DNA of 64,000 nucleotides from Gnetum montanum (GCA_015680685.1 MNCI01011535.1:1-64000), one strand, 5' to 3'; shown: positions 9,163 to 21,437, numbered from the stretch's first letter. Notes: generated from the letters alone by a model not told the origin. Numbers and translations: made by a program.

Positions 9163-11658
9163 ATGTCTTCTTCTAACAAGAGCAATTCACCACCTAGGGA
9201 CTATACTAGAAATAGTCGGCAACATCAAACACATAACCAAAATCCGCCAGTTCCTCAACAACATTAGATAGTCTATACTCATCCTGATGAGTATATTCTA
9301 GATTTTACCTTTATCCTCCATCAAGATGAACAGTTGCGATGGAGAGATTTGCAAGGTAACATAGTGTTACCCCCAGATTGGTCAGTTCCAAACATGCTTC
9401 TCTGTGCTTTGGCTCAGATTGGCATGACACAGCTCTATGCTGAATACGTTGTAGGTGATTTCGACACAAGGGATTACCATCCCACATCAGCACAATGTTT
9501 AAGGGACTCACGACAGGAGAGCCATCATACATTGTTGAAGGGCAAAGTGGTCCCGCACATCCTAAGTGAAATCGGAGATGGTGAACCACTTATAATGGGT
9601 TCTCCATCAGATGATGTTCCTCCTGCTAATGATGGTGAGGAGGTGGGGTATCAGAACTTATGCTCCATGATACACAACCTTGGTTCTGATCCTTGTGAAT
9701 GCCAACTGTTCACTAAGGGAACAACAACACATGACAAGGACGGGCACTTAGATCATCATCACGATCAGGGCCGTAGCATCTGAAGAGAAGACAAGAAGCA
9801 TCGTCATGGTAATGGTTCTTTTTCTTCTTCCCCTTCATCACATCACTCACACTCTCCTTACACATCTGGGTGCAGCCATCAAGAGCATAATGGTGAGGAT
9901 AGAGGTAGACAAAATAAGAGACCTCGACGAGAGAGTCGAGAGCGAGGACAAGGGCATGAATGAAGGGAAAGTAGGGAACAACATAGACATCATAGGCATC
10001 ATGAAAGAGATGATCATGATGAGCCCCTACTTGCAACCCAAAGTATGCTCGATATAATGGAGGCAGTTAGGATACCGAAAAGGCATCAAAAAGATAGCTG
10101 GATCAAACGATTAGATATGAATAATATCCCATGCTTTGAAGGGGGATAAAACGCTAATCCGCAAAATCATTTACAGGCATTCCATGATGCCTGCGCCTTG
10201 CAAATTATAGAGAATGAGTGGCAGAAACTAAAGTTGTTTCCTAGGACACTCATAAAGGAAGCAGACAGTTGGTACCGGTCCTTAGAACCAGAAACCATCA
10301 GGAGGTGGAGTACGATGTTAGAATTGTTCAATGATAAATACCAAACATACTCCAGAGTGTCTAATTTGCGTAAACAGATCCAAGGATGGAAGCAGGGTAA
10401 TCATGAACCCTTGGATGCTACCATGGACTGATACTATGCATTGTTACATGATTGCCCGGGCCATGGTTATGCACAATGGGATCAACTTCACCATCTCATA
10501 GATGGGCTAAGGTATGAAACTAGGGGAATCCTTGGGACTTATGCCCAAGGGAGACTATTAGAACTTAGATCCCATGAAATTCATTGCTTGTTGGAGCAAG
10601 TAGCCAAAGAAGAAGGGGAGCTATGAAAAAGAGAGAGTGTGGAAGAATACAATCGTGATCCTTTCCTTTGAAAGAAGGGAGTGAAATTTTGTGATGAGGA
10701 GGATGAGTCACCACTTGAAGGGTTGGTGAACAGAAAAACCTTGTCAATTCAAAAGCTAACAACAGAAGTATCGGCTAAGGTGGATCAATTATGGGATTCC
10801 TTAGACTCTAGCCTTGAAACTGTCCTGAAAATCATAGAGGAGTGTAAGGAGGAACGAAGTAGTAACAAAGACAAGAAAAAGCAGAGAGATTCAGGCCCTG
10901 CACATAACAAGGGTAAGGGAAAAATAACTATCTCCGATGAGATTGTGGATTTAGACATAGACAATGACGGTGGATGTGAGATCTGCCAATATGACCATCC
11001 TAAGGGATGTTGTCCAATCATCTCACATCTACAAGAGTCTGGGGTGTATGCACTCAACCTGAGACTTAACAGACGGAAAACACCCTAAAGGTTACCTTAT
11101 TCCCAAGGTAACCCAAGGTAGTTCCACCAACCATTAACGTACTATCTAAGTGGAACTCCACCACAACCCATTGGACAACATCAGCAGTGGAAACATCCAC
11201 AATCATGGGGGATGCCACCGCCTAGACAACAATACCCTTACCAGCAACTTGATCCTTATAGCTATTACGTACAGCAGTCGGTTTCTCCAAGGGACTCTAT
11301 GGGTCACACAACTCCCCAACGTCACTACCAAGTTTGGGATTACTTTAGAAGGACTCCTTCTCCTCTGGGAGACACCCCATATACCTACCATTTTTAGAAT
11401 CCATCCACCACTCTTCCGCCGATAGTTCCACTACCACCCGCTCCAACAATGCAAGGGCAACTCCCCACTCAAACACAACAACGTAATGCTACGAGAGCTG
11501 TAAACATTCAACCTGCTGCTAGTTATAACAACTGCAAGAAGAAAAGACATTTCTTTAGAACCAAAATCCCAGACAAGCTCTCACAGCAACAAGTGGTTGA
11601 GTCTATGCACACTCCTCCACCATCCAAGACTTCGGGGCTCCCTTCAGTCCGATAACAG
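9163..11658 (+). pseudogene. gag of element 1
   Basis: One frame is maintained from the ATG at 9163 with no net frameshift, but it carries about ten stop codons (for example near 9265, 9781, 9964, 10147, 10429, 10624, 11086). In order: an N-terminal Ser/Asn/Gln-rich part and VYTHPDEYILDFTFILHQDE; a His/Arg/Ser-rich linker (9740-10020); the gag core with WYRSLEPETIRRW and FNDKYQTYSRV (10200-10440); LHHLIDGL and YAQGRLLELRSHEI; a charged coiled-coil-like part (VDQLWDSLDSSLETVLKI); the short zinc knuckle CEICQYDHPKGC (near 10978, C-x2-C-x3-H-x3-C); and a Pro/Gln/Tyr-rich tail to 11650. Gag would form the particle and bind the RNA. Several stops are where a CGA or CAA codon stands in a sister copy, as expected from methyl-C deamination. 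Confidence 0.85.
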
Positions 11659-12505
11659 AGCTTCACACATATGGTTATGTTAATGCATACCGTTACTGAT
11701 TAGATCAAGGTAGGCCACCTTCCTAAGAAACTCTCTGATCCTAGAAGCCCCTTAATTTATCTACAAGTCGCTAGGAATGAACCACATGAGGCTCTTCTTG
11801 ACTCATTAGGAGTCAACTTAATCTCATGAGAAATGTATTAAGCCTGGAACCTACCCCAACTTAAGAAGAACAATATCCAACTTGAGCTAGCTTACTAGTC
11901 CATCACCATTCCTTTAGGATTGGTGGAGGACATAGTTACCACTATGTATGGTTGGTCATACCCAGCTGATTTCCTGGTGATAGAAGTTAATAGTAACAAT
12001 GGGGGCTTACGAATTATAATGGGAAGGCCATGGATGAGTACAATAGATGCATACCTAGGGATCCGTGATCTTTACTTGGAGATATCTAAGGTAAATATTT
12101 ATGGAAAGATCGAGAAGAAGAAAGTTCCGTGCATCACATACAGTGACTTAGAGGGTGATGACATGGAGGAATGCTCAACATCTCTTCCATGTAATCAGTG
12201 TGCCCTAGCAACACAAATACAAAGGTGCCTGTATGTAGCAACCATACAAGTAGTGGACACCCCATGGTTAACAGCTAGTCGAAAGAGCAAACCAATATGC
12301 ATGGAACAAATTGGGGGAACAACTCATGTCAACAACGAAGGCATAGATATGTTGGAGTATGAGCGTCGCCAACTTCCATCCCTTAATCTAAGAACATCAA
12401 TTGGGAGAAGTTAGAAACTTTTGAAAAATTCAAACAGGCTCTCATTATTTCAGATCTCTCCCTTTCCATTTAGTCATGGGGGAGATGGCCACCTATGCTG
12501 ATCAT
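11659..12505 (+). pseudogene. Aspartic protease domain of element 1, then pol tail
   Basis: It continues in the gag frame, so gag and protease were one polyprotein. KVGHLPKKLSDP, then ALLDSLGVNLIS (the degenerate catalytic D-x-G-A-S-V-N-L box of Athila-type protease), SITIPLGLVEDIVTTMYGWS, YPADFLVIEV and IIMGRPWMSTIDAYLGI give the usual order of a retropepsin fold (flap-proximal ED and the IIMGRPW strand). Stops lie near 11701, 11827, 11836, 11896 and 12412. After about 12415 the text matches the extreme end of element 2 pol (QISPFPF against RSPPFNS), so RT through integrase were removed by one deletion. Inactive. Confidence 0.8.
12467..12482 (+). promoter_or_regulatory. Internal polypurine-tract-like motif (i), element 1
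   Basis: CATTTAGTCATGGGGG is identical over 16 bases to the 3' polypurine tract at 14433-14448. It overlaps the end of the pol reading frame (Ser-Trp-Gly-Arg-Trp codons), as does the element 2 counterpart on the - strand near 24310-24328. Confidence 0.6.
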
Positions 12506-12529
12506 TAGGGGCCCTCAGTTTTGTTTAGT

Positions 12530-12640
12530 TTTTGTTTTACACATTTTTGTTTTACACATTTTTATCTCACACATTTTTGTTTTACATATTTTTGTTTTAC
12601 ACATTTTTGTTTTACAAATTTCTTCAACTTTTCTTATTTT
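12530..12640. repeat. Tandem repeat of TTTTGTTTTACACAT (about 15-20 bp unit)
   Basis: TTTTGTTTTACACATT is repeated five to six times with small changes. The opposite-strand form TGTAAAACAAAAA appears at the same relative place in element 2 (24195-24275), and a decayed T-rich form at 5515-5640 in internal 0. The array is therefore an inherited part of the family. Confidence 0.8.
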
Positions 12641-14083
12641 TTGTTTTACAACATCGTTCATACTTTTTCATTTCTTTTTGTGCATGCGTGCATGTTTTAT
12701 CCATCCTATAAGTTTTTCATCCAATAAGTGTTCTTCATGATGGTATGAACTATTTCCCTATTGATTGCTAATGTTTGTTTTTTACCTTTAAGTTATGATG
12801 TTGATACTAAGGTATGTTTCTTTTGTTATGATAGACAATGAGTCCACTTCACCCATACATCCACAACATTCTATGGTCTCTCTTGGCTTGGAAATGTATA
12901 GTCCCTTTCTAAATAAGAATTATAACGAATCGGTGACTGGGTATTTCTCAAACTAAGGAAGGACTCAAGCCTTGAAAAGGGTGTGACTTTAAGGGAACTT
13001 AATGCATTTATGTTGGCCATTCTCTTGGGTGCTTGGATGTTCTCTTCTTGAGTTTTCTTATTGTTCGACATTACCCAATTATCGGGAAGTTGAGTCAATA
13101 AAAATAACAAAGTCTTTGCATGGTGTGGTTCTCACGCATTAAAAAAAAAAGGAAAAAGAAAAGAAAAGAAAAGTGAGAATTCAAAGCACACCCCTTAGAA
13201 AAAATAATCCCTTGGGCTACAAACACTAGTTATGGAACTCAAAATAAAAATGTTCCCTCTAACTAAGGCCCTTCTCGCTTCCCATTCTCTCCTCATTTGT
13301 TTCGTCGGAATGGTGGTGGCTCTTGGGGGAGGCATTCTTGTTATTCAAGTGGATGGATTGGTTGAATGCATTGATGCGAAGTCACTGGATGTGGTTGGTT
13401 TGAGGTTGGAGTTGGAATGAGATTTGCCAAGTCACATTAATCATTAACTCCACAAGGGGCTGTACACCACCTTATTGTTGAGACTTCATTCCATTCTCTC
13501 CTTTCCATCATTCTTCCTCCATTATTCATCTCATTGCCAGTTGTATCATTAGTGTATATTTTGGTTGACATATCATTTTCTTTTTTGGTAAATTCTTATA
13601 GTTAAGACTTTAACTCTTGTTCCAAATGACATTCCTAGCACCTATGGACTCTTTGAATGTGGGTTTGTCAAGGCATTAAGGGCATGAGCCTACTTTGGGG
13701 AGGACCCACTGACATTCCTATTTGGTGCACCAGTTAATCTCTTTCCCCTAACATTTTTGTAGTCCATTTTATTTTTTGTTCATTTCCATCTTGACATCCA
13801 TTTCATCGATGTCCTAGTTGTCTCTTTTACTTCCTCTTTCTTATTCCTTTTCTTTTTCCATTCTCTCGCTACTAGAGGTTAACGATTAGTCATGGTGGTA
13901 TAGGACCCATTTTTTTTTGATTTTCTCCTAGCCCCTACACCTTTGGTAGTCATCACTATTATATCTCTAGATTCGCAATCAACCATACCACAACTCAGCC
14001 AATGGACCTTTTACCGAAGCAAGGTATCAATTACATGATGATTCAATTACCCTTGCTAATATAAGACTGTGTTGTATGTGCAG
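12641..14083 (+). other. Non-coding intervening region of element 1
   Basis: No coding frame is recognisable. Conserved blocks include GAGTCCACTTCACCCATACA near 12840, an A/G-rich run at 13140-13175, CCTACTTTGGGGAGGACCCA at 13689-13708, and a weak polypurine-like ATTAGTCATGGTGGTA near 13883. The same blocks recur in order in internal 0, element 2 and element 3. Confidence 0.6.
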
Positions 14084-14290
14084 ATGGCAATCATGCAACA
14101 ATGGATTGGATCTAGAGGGAACACTTGGAATGGATCGGTGTTGAAGTAGCTATGCAAGGAACGAGATCGATGATGCACTTACAAATGGACAACGAAAGGT
14201 ACAATCTTGGCATTGGCAGCAGCAAACTTCTTTTCTCTCTCTCTTTCTCTTTCTCAGCTGCCAAATGAGGCTTGATGTTAATGTAATAAG
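14084..14290 (+). pseudogene. Remnant of ORF3 start, element 1
   Basis: ATGGCAATCATGCAACAATGG follows TATGTGCAG, matching the splice-acceptor-like context of ORF3 in internal 0 (7414). After about 25 codons the frame is closed and nothing of the coiled coil is left before the polypurine tract. The assignment rests on position and the first bases. Confidence 0.4.
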
Positions 14291-14432
14291 ATGTTTACTC
14301 TTGTTGTCATGAAGACCAGTTTTATCTTGTCTTGTAATGATGATCCGTTCACATGTCATCCCATTAGTTCCATTTGAGTCAATAATTCCATACCTTCCAA
14401 ATATTATTGTATGGAACTCGAGGACAAGTTTT

Positions 14433-14450
14433 CATTTAGTCATGGGGGTA
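14433..14450 (+). promoter_or_regulatory. 3' polypurine tract of element 1
   Basis: CATTTAGTCATGGGGGTA stands directly before the TGATGG start of LTR2. Confidence 0.85.
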
Positions 14451-15262
14451 TGATGGGACGTGATATTGCATGGGCCATGATATCGCATCCCACGCGATAT
14501 CACGTACGCGATATCGTGGTGCGCTGCCAAATCTATAAATAAGAGGAGGCTCTCCCTTGTTTCTCATCCTAGGCTTAGACTGTAGCAAAAATTTGGTAGT
14601 TTTACTTCTCTAGAGATAGATTAATTTCCATGTGCCTGCAGTAGGAACTTCAAAGTAAACGGATCTTTATTCGAGCAAATATTGTACCTGAACACAAGTT
14701 TGTGTACGGAAATAAAGACGAACTTCTTGGATAAACCTTGTAGTGCATGGAATAGGCTAATTAGGATTTTATTTACTATTATTTATTATTCATTATTTAA
14801 ATTCTTTAGTAGTTAATTAAATCTCTCTCAACCCTTCTCTCCTAGTTAAGTGCCTTAGTACGACCACTTCGAGCACGTGCGTTAGGCTTGGTGATCCTAG
14901 TAATGACTAGCGTTTGGTAACCAAGGTTGCATTGGTTTAGGGTGTGAATGGTAAGTGAGAATGGATGCTGATGCTAGCTTAATTCAGGCTTCGTTAGTTA
15001 GTTAAAGTTAGTCAGTTAGTCTCTCCACCCTTCACCTTGTTAGCATAGGAGATAAAATAGAAAAAACTATAAAAATCACATAACTCAGACTTACTTAATC
15101 ATACAACTATGACAACTACAAGTAAGTCTGGGAAGACAATGAATGATTAACCTTAAGTTTTCCATGAGGTGTGTAGGCACTTAGTCTATGAAGTTTGACC
15201 AGATCGCGTGTGCTATGCTCATATTCATATTGTTGAGTGTAGGGGTACCTCGCCACTCATCA
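14451..15262 (+). mobile_element. Athila-like LTR2 (812 bp)
   Basis: It starts TGATGGGACGTGATATTGC and ends CGCCACTCATCA. U3 carries the densest set of GATATCG palindromic words (14460-14520), then TATA (ATCTATAAATAAGAGG, about 14530) and AATAAAG near 14707. It is the 3' LTR of element 1 and also precedes another gag (internal 2), although no primer binding site is left on its right. The - strand LTR at 63233-64000 is its close relative. Confidence 0.9.
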
Positions 15263-16620
15263 GCAAGGGAGGTGGTGTGATGCTCATGAATGGTTCTCTA
15301 AGGGAGAGGATGAGGCTACAACACATGATCATAAAGAGGCCTTAATAAACATTGGATTGGAGAATGATTGTGCATTCTACATAGATCATAAGATAATGTG
15401 CAATGAATATGAACTTCTATATAGGAAAGAGCTTTGAGAAAAACTGATGGAAGACAAAGCTCATTGTAGATTTTCATCTAACCATTTAAATGAAGAGGAG
15501 GATGATAAAGAACATAAGAAAGAAAAAGGGTCAATTCACCATGAGGGCTCATGGTGAAGATTCACTAATCGAAGTGCAACCAGAACCCATGATGATGATC
15601 TCTTACCTAGGTTTCAACATTTTCACTTATTTGAACCATTTTGTGATGATGATGTGCCCTTGTTTAACTAAGGTGACTATCATGAACTCAATGAAGCTAT
15701 ACATATTCCATAGGAGCATGTTCGTGACAACTGTATTAATCAAATCAACATGATTGATGTTTCAACATATAGAGGGTTTACTAGTAATGATTCCCAATTT
15801 CCCATGTAGGCATTTGATAATGTTTGCGACATGCAGGGAATTTTTAGTGATTGACAGAAGTTGTGGTTGTTTCCTTGCATCTTCATTAAGCATATGGAAA
15901 CCTGGTACAAGTCCTTGCCCCTTGAATTAATTCAAAAATGGATAGACATGATTTAGATTTTCTGCATTGAATTTTAGACCTATGTCACATCTCAAATGTT
16001 TAGAAGGAGATGGTCAAATGAAGGTAAGGAGCCATCATGAAGAGGTACATGAAAACCATCCACCATTGTTCAAACCATAACTTTAGCCAAAGAGCAACTC
16101 ATGCATATTGTGGAAGACATGAGGCAAGAAATTAGGGATTGCATAGACATGTACGCAATGTGCTATGTGTATAAAAAGTTTGTGGCACAAATTAAAGCAC
16201 TTCTTGACACTATTGTAAGCATGGAAGGTGAATGGTGAAAGTGATAATCAACTAAGGAGTATAATTGCAATTTTACACACAGAAGGGAAGTAAAAAACAT
16301 TCAAGGTATAGTCAAACCTCCCATTGCAGTTGAGGTCTTAGCATAAGGTTAAGTCAAAAACCAAAAAGGCCTTGATGGACTTGGTCCTTAAGGTAGACCA
16401 GGTTTAGAAAGTGATCATAAGATGACCACTACCCTTAAGGGCATTGTGGGTAAGGTGGTTGAAGTTATGACTAAAGTAATTGCATTACACAAGAACAAAA
16501 AGAAGTATGATGACAAAGATAAAGGCAATCTCTCATACTCTAGAACATCAAAGAAGATTCAAATGAGGCTTTCTCATCCTCCAGTGATGAGGATCCATAG
16601 GAATACTAGGTAGACCCTCA
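15263..16620 (+). pseudogene. gag of internal 2
   Basis: Right after LTR2 the text is inside gag: KGEDEATTHDHKEALINIG, a polar stretch, then the gag core LWLFPCIFIKHMETWYKSLP and LELIQKWIDMI near 15850-15960, followed by AKEQLMHIVEDMRQEI and a Lys-rich part (IALHKNKKKYDDKDKG near 16470). Many stops and at least two frame changes break it. It is the same family as elements 1-3 but more diverged. The leader and primer binding site are missing. Confidence 0.65.
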
Positions 16621-17599
16621 TAAATCATAGTGCTACCCAGTCATGGCTCACATGATTAATAAAATGGGATGATTTAGGATGCCTTTAAATCCTAAGTTTG
16701 TTGAAGGTGAACAAGAAGGACTTCATACATTGATCGATTGTACTATCTTGGAGGTACATACTTACAACCCATGTAGTAGTACCAACTCTAAATCCTTGGG
16801 GTATTGCTTCATAGAATCTTCTTGCTATGATGTAGCAATAGATGACACCTGTTTCTAATTCCTTTTCCAAGGTGTCCAAGTAGGTACTTACCAATTCCCA
16901 TGAATGACATTGCAATAGTACCTACCTACCCCAAGTAATCCTACCCATCAAGCTTCTTAACAACAGTAGTAACAACTTCTACTTCTTGGCCCCATGTAGT
17001 GTGGAATACCTAGTTAATCATAGCCAAGGCAAGTTGAATCTTGTAATATTTCCTATTACACTAATCTTACTTTGATGTATACTACTAGGAAATATTACCA
17101 AAAACTTGTTAATTTGGTTACAAGGGGAAGTCCAAGGTTCCATGGAAGAAGATTCTTCTATAAGCATAGATGTAAGCATTGTGGGTCTAGGTTCTCTCCA
17201 TCCTCTTCATCTTATGGGAAGAATAACAATGTGATCTAGATAGGATTCCACATTAAGGAGGTCCCTATAATGTTCCCTAAACATCATTAAAGCATAACAT
17301 CCATTTCAATAGTAAGTTCTACAAGTGTGTTTGGCACATCCAATAAGATCACACTTGATGATGTTGTTTTTACCATCTCAATGTTCAAGGCACTATGTAG
17401 GTAGTCAAGGAAGGATAATTACTAGAAAAGAGATTAGATCCTTGCAATCCCATGATGGAGATCGAAATTGGTAAAAAAGGTGCTTTTGTGACTCTAGTTT
17501 TGAAGTCAACATTGTATCGTTGTAGTTGTATCTTAGTTGATGGCTTCCTCCTTTCAAAAGTACTAACATTCAACTAGAGCTAGTAGACCAATCTTACAT

Positions 17600-17880
17600 G
17601 TAACTTATGAAATAAGTGAATAATGTGATGACAACATTGGTGGGTTGGTCATATCCTATATGTTTCTTTGTGATCAAACTAAAAAAATAAGGTCAAAGAC
17701 AACTTTTCTATCATCATGGAAAGGGCATGGTTGAGCACTATCAATGTTAGGCTAGTCTTGTAGGACCTTCCTTGAAATTAGTAGAATAGATGAGATCAAA
17801 AGAACATACTATAAGAAGATACCTTATGACCCTTTCCAATCATGTAGTACCATAAAAATATGTCATTTTTATGAGCCACA
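17600..17880 (+). pseudogene. Protease fragment of internal 2
   Basis: MTTLVGWSYPICFFVIKL, then (other frame) the counterpart of IIMERAWLSTINVRL, matches protease strands of element 2 (TTIYGWSYPTNFLVIKV, IIMGRAWLSTIDARI). A frameshift lies between the two pieces. The catalytic box upstream is not recognisable. Confidence 0.65.
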
Positions 17881-18595
17881 TAGAATATTTTTCATTGACT
17901 GATAACACTTGTAGCATCACAAACAACATCTTACACCTCTAAGCATGTCTAATGCTCAATTTCTATGCTACATTTAGAGGTTCATCAGGTGATAGACATG
18001 GATCAGTCATGGGGGAGGAATTTTTATGGCATGTCTAAACTTTTTGTTTATTTCCACTATTTCTATTTGTATGTTTCATAAATTTGGTATGTTTACTTAA
18101 AATTTTTGTACTTTTTGAGTGTAATGTGTGTGTGTGTGTGTGGAAACCAATTGATGTGATTTATGAATAGTCACCTAATAAGCTAATTGTGGATGGATGA
18201 GTTACATATGCAATGATGATTTGAGAGTGTCAAAAAAATTCAAAGTGAAGCCTTGACCAATGAAATTTCCACACGACAAAATTCATCCACCAATGTTTTC
18301 TCTATCTATCATTGACAAATTAGGCTCAGATTCAATAGGGAGCTAAGACTCACATTGTGAGTTGTTGAAGTTAATGCTATTAGAACCATTGATAGGTGGT
18401 GGGTTCATACCTTAGGGTATGAGCTTCAAAATGCTAAATGAATACTTGGTCACTAGCAAGAAATGGGTGTATCATCAAGGATCCTTGTGATCACTTGATG
18501 GGTCTAATTAGAGTGAATGGACCAAGGTGCATGTGGTTACCATGCCTAGCCACCTTGGAATAAGAGATACCTTTTCCATGTGGGGCTCTCAATAG
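17881..18595 (+). other. 3' region of internal 2, no gene
   Basis: It contains CAGTCATGGGGGAGG (18004-18018), the internal polypurine-like motif, then a T-rich stretch and a (GT)8-like microsatellite at about 18126-18142. No RT or integrase is seen, so internal 2 also appears to lack pol between protease and this motif. Confidence 0.5.
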
Positions 18596-18599
18596 AAAG

Positions 18600-20165
18600 A
18601 TTTGAGTGTATTAGGCATATTTTTGGATGTACTATTGACTCACATTCAACTACCTATCTGGAACAATCTTTGTTTTGCAAACAAAAATTAGCTAACAGTT
18701 AGAAGTGTTGGGAAATATGCAAAAGAAGTTGGCCTCTTGGAGAGGTATGTTTCTATCTTTTCTAGGTAAGCTGACTTTAATCAAATCAACCCTCTCAAGC
18801 ATTCCCATTTATAGTGCATTGGTTTTTAATCCTCCAGATCAATTTGTGTTACATGCCAATCAAATTATGAGGAATATCCTTTGATCTAGTGGGGAGGAGC
18901 ATCACTGATTTCATTTGATTACTTTGGATAAGGTAGCTATCCTAGTTCATGCAAGTGGTTGTGGGCTTCAAGATTTCAAGAGGTAGGCTTATATTTTGGC
19001 TACTAATCTAGGTTGGGAGGTTTGATCTTGGGCAAATAATCTTTGGATGAATTATCTTCAAATGTGAACTTGCTTGGCTAGAGCCTTAGAAATATGAAAA
19101 GCCATTAGGAGAGAATGAAATTTTCTTTATTTACTTGGACACTAGTAATTTAGGAAAGCAAACATTTGAGTGAAAGATCTTCTAGTAGGATAAACTCATC
19201 ACAGAATGATTGGGAAATTTTTTTCTGAAGAAGTCAACCTATTGCATTGATGTCTAGGAGCACATGTAAAGGATTGGTTTAATATGGAAAAATGGATAAT
19301 TCCATTAATCTTTAATGATGATAATAGACATGGTAAATTTACCAAAATTCTTGACATCCTTAAAAGACATAGCCCTTCCTAACTTAGCCCATGAAGATAC
19401 CTTGCATTTTGGTTCAACAAACTACACACAATAGATCTCAAATGTCTTTATAGGTAATCCTTTGTTAAAGTAAGGGGATGGGATCTTATTTGAAGGTTTC
19501 ATTATCAACGAAAGGTGAGGTTTTACAATGACCTCCTTGTTTATCCTTTGCTATAAGGGGATTGAAACTACGACACATCTTTTTAAGGAATGTCTATTTA
19601 CAAAGGTTGTAGGTTGATTCATACACATGTGAACTAGGATCATGTGGGATCAGTGTTGGGTAATGATTACAAAAGGGTCCATCATTAAAAGCCACTTGCA
19701 TGAGATTTCATTATGCGTGGAGGTTACCTAGGAGATTTTGCTTAAGCAAAATGCTTGCACTTTTCATGCAAAGTTCCAAAACTCTCCCTTTAAATGTATT
19801 TAGAAAGCATTTGCCAACTTTCACTTGCGGGAAAACATCTATGAATGCACGATGATAACGTTTAACACTCATGAATCCTCCTTATAGGATGAACCAATGT
19901 GGTACCTATAAACTATATGTTCTTTTTTTTTTCCAAATATGCATACCATCTATTTTAAATGAGCTTTATGATATTGCACATGATTGTTTTTTGGTTTTTG
20001 GTTTTGATGCCCTATAGGAATGCTTGGGGTCTTTTTGATTTGTCTAGGTGTTCATCTAATTTCCTGGAGGACCTTCTATCCTCCATGATGATATTGTTGT
20101 GGTACTTGTTGATTTTGGAGTTCATCCCTCATTATATAAATAACCAATATTTCTCTAAAAAAATG
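18600..20165 (+). mobile_element. L1-type LINE, 5'-truncated, decayed
   Basis: From 18717 a frame reads MQKKLASWRGMFLSFLGKLT, then LIKSTLSSIPIYSALVF and later LDKVAILVHASGCGLQDF. This is the C-terminal part of an L1 reverse transcriptase (Leu-Ser-Trp-Arg-Gly, Leu-Ile-Lys-Ser-x-Leu-Ser-Ser-Ile-Pro-x-Tyr, Gly-Gly-Leu). Around 19540-19610 GIETTTHLFKECLFTK matches the zf-RVT region that follows RT in plant L1s (C-x-x-C lost, HLF-x-x-C kept). Stops are frequent. The 3' end is probably the short A-run near 20156-20162. Target-site repeats were not found. Confidence 0.7.
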
Positions 20166-20685
20166 GTAAACCAATTGTGGAATAAGAATTTAACACATAT
20201 ACCTTTATAATTTTAACATAGAAATGATATTGGCCTATCCCCCTACATCATGGCTATACCTTATCAAGATACTAAGAAGAAGATTAGTAGAGTAGAATAT
20301 CATACCATTAGCCATTGCATGTTGGTTTCCCTATGAATCTCTTGGTAATGGCCATTACTAGTTAAATAACTATGAGGGAATCTTATGGCTAGCATGACTT
20401 TCTTAAATTCACTAATGTTTGAAACCAAATAATGGTATACAATATCAAGTTGTTAGGGTTTAAGTATTTTAGAAAGAGTATACAATGTCCTAGAAGACCT
20501 GAACTATGGCTTACTAGCCTCATTGTAGAGACATAAGAATAATTTTAGATAATTAAGAAAAATTATAACATTACTACAAGATGGGTAAGAGTTACCTAGA
20601 CAAATGTTAACATTATCTTACAAAAGTCTCTTTTAATATATGTATCTTGTTGGTGTATAATAAGATCTCCTCAAACTCTCAACAA
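20166..20685. other. No recognisable feature
   Basis: AT-rich, stops in all frames, no repeat partner seen in the window. Confidence 0.4.
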
Positions 20686-20822
20686 TGAGGTGTTACCTTA
20701 GTGGTATGGGCCTTGGCTTGGTAACCCCAGGTCACAGGTTCAATTCTATTAGGTAGGACTTAGTTATAATATTCTATAAATCTTGAGGTGTATCTATGTT
20801 TCACTTATTTTAGGTTCCAACA
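20686..20822 (+). mobile_element. tRNA-derived SINE
   Basis: GAGGTGTTACCTTAGTGGTA (A-box-like) is followed 30 bases later by AGGTTCAATTCT (B box, 20736-20747), then a tail with CTTGAGGTGTATCTATG. The A-to-B spacing fits an RNA polymerase III promoter. The same tail (CTTGGGGTATATCTATATT) is found in - strand copies at 35325-35476 and 55600-55742, so it is a family and not a tRNA gene. It resembles plant Au-type SINEs in layout; I have not confirmed this. Confidence 0.65.
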
Positions 20823-21432
20823 CCTAGATCTCCTTGAACTTTGATCACAGGTTTTCATGGAAGTCACTAAGAATGTATCTTCTTGATTGCATGATTCATC
20901 TTGAAGATGTTATGCATCTAGTGATGTCTTGTGGTTATAGTTAGATCATGGCTCATGGTTTATCATTGGATTGTAGTTGACCCTTGGTTTTGATTGGCCC
21001 TAATTCATGGCTTTCTCTAATACTAATTATGACATCATTTTTCTAGATGTAATGGTAAACATCAAATATATGCACATACATATTATGCTTACTGAATGCA
21101 ATAGGAAAATTTAGAAGCAAATGAAAAGGAAACTTCACTAATGTGGAAATAGTGTATCAGGATCATGGTGTATGGGTTTCTTAGGGTTTTCTTCCTTTAA
21201 CATCTATCCCTTAAGAGGTAATCTAGCATTGCCACCATGGTTAGGCCTATACCTAGCCAAAAGGCATGGCCAATCACCTTCTTATCTAGCTTTACTAAGC
21301 ACTAGTTATTCACCTTTATTAGCTTTGTAACTCCATGCTAGCACAACCTCTAATTCTTGGGCATAATTATCTTAGGTCAAACCCCAAAAGGTTACTTCAA
21401 GAGACATTCTCATTATTAAAATGTGCTCTTTT
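20823..21432. other. No recognisable feature
   Basis: Stretch between the SINE and element 2 with no coding frame and no repeat partner that I could see. Confidence 0.4.
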
Positions 21433-21437
21433 TAGGT
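21433..21437. repeat. Target-site duplication TAGGT, left of element 2
   Basis: TAGGT here and at 31498-31502 directly flank the outer LTR ends. Five bases is the usual size for Ty3/gypsy integrase. Confidence 0.85.

Larger units (their letters stand above)
8185..15262 (+). mobile_element. Element 1: gag-protease LTR retrotransposon lacking RT and integrase
   Basis: This unit of about 7.1 kb has an LTR at each end (8185-9018, 14451-15262), a primer binding site, gag and protease in one frame, and a polypurine tract. RT, RNase H and integrase are absent. The protease frame runs at about 12410-12440 into the tail that in element 2 is the end of pol. It fits the class of non-autonomous plant elements called TR-GAG, derived from an Athila-like parent. 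The flanks are other copies of the same family, so no target-site duplication can be judged. Confidence 0.8.

Noticed and set aside
19959-20210. 83-codon hydrophobic + strand frame
   Set aside because: Falls in the decayed tail of the L1 LINE; hydrophobicity follows from T-richness.
20686-20760. tRNA gene
   Set aside because: It has A and B boxes but no cloverleaf, and a shared non-tRNA tail in other copies, so it is a SINE.
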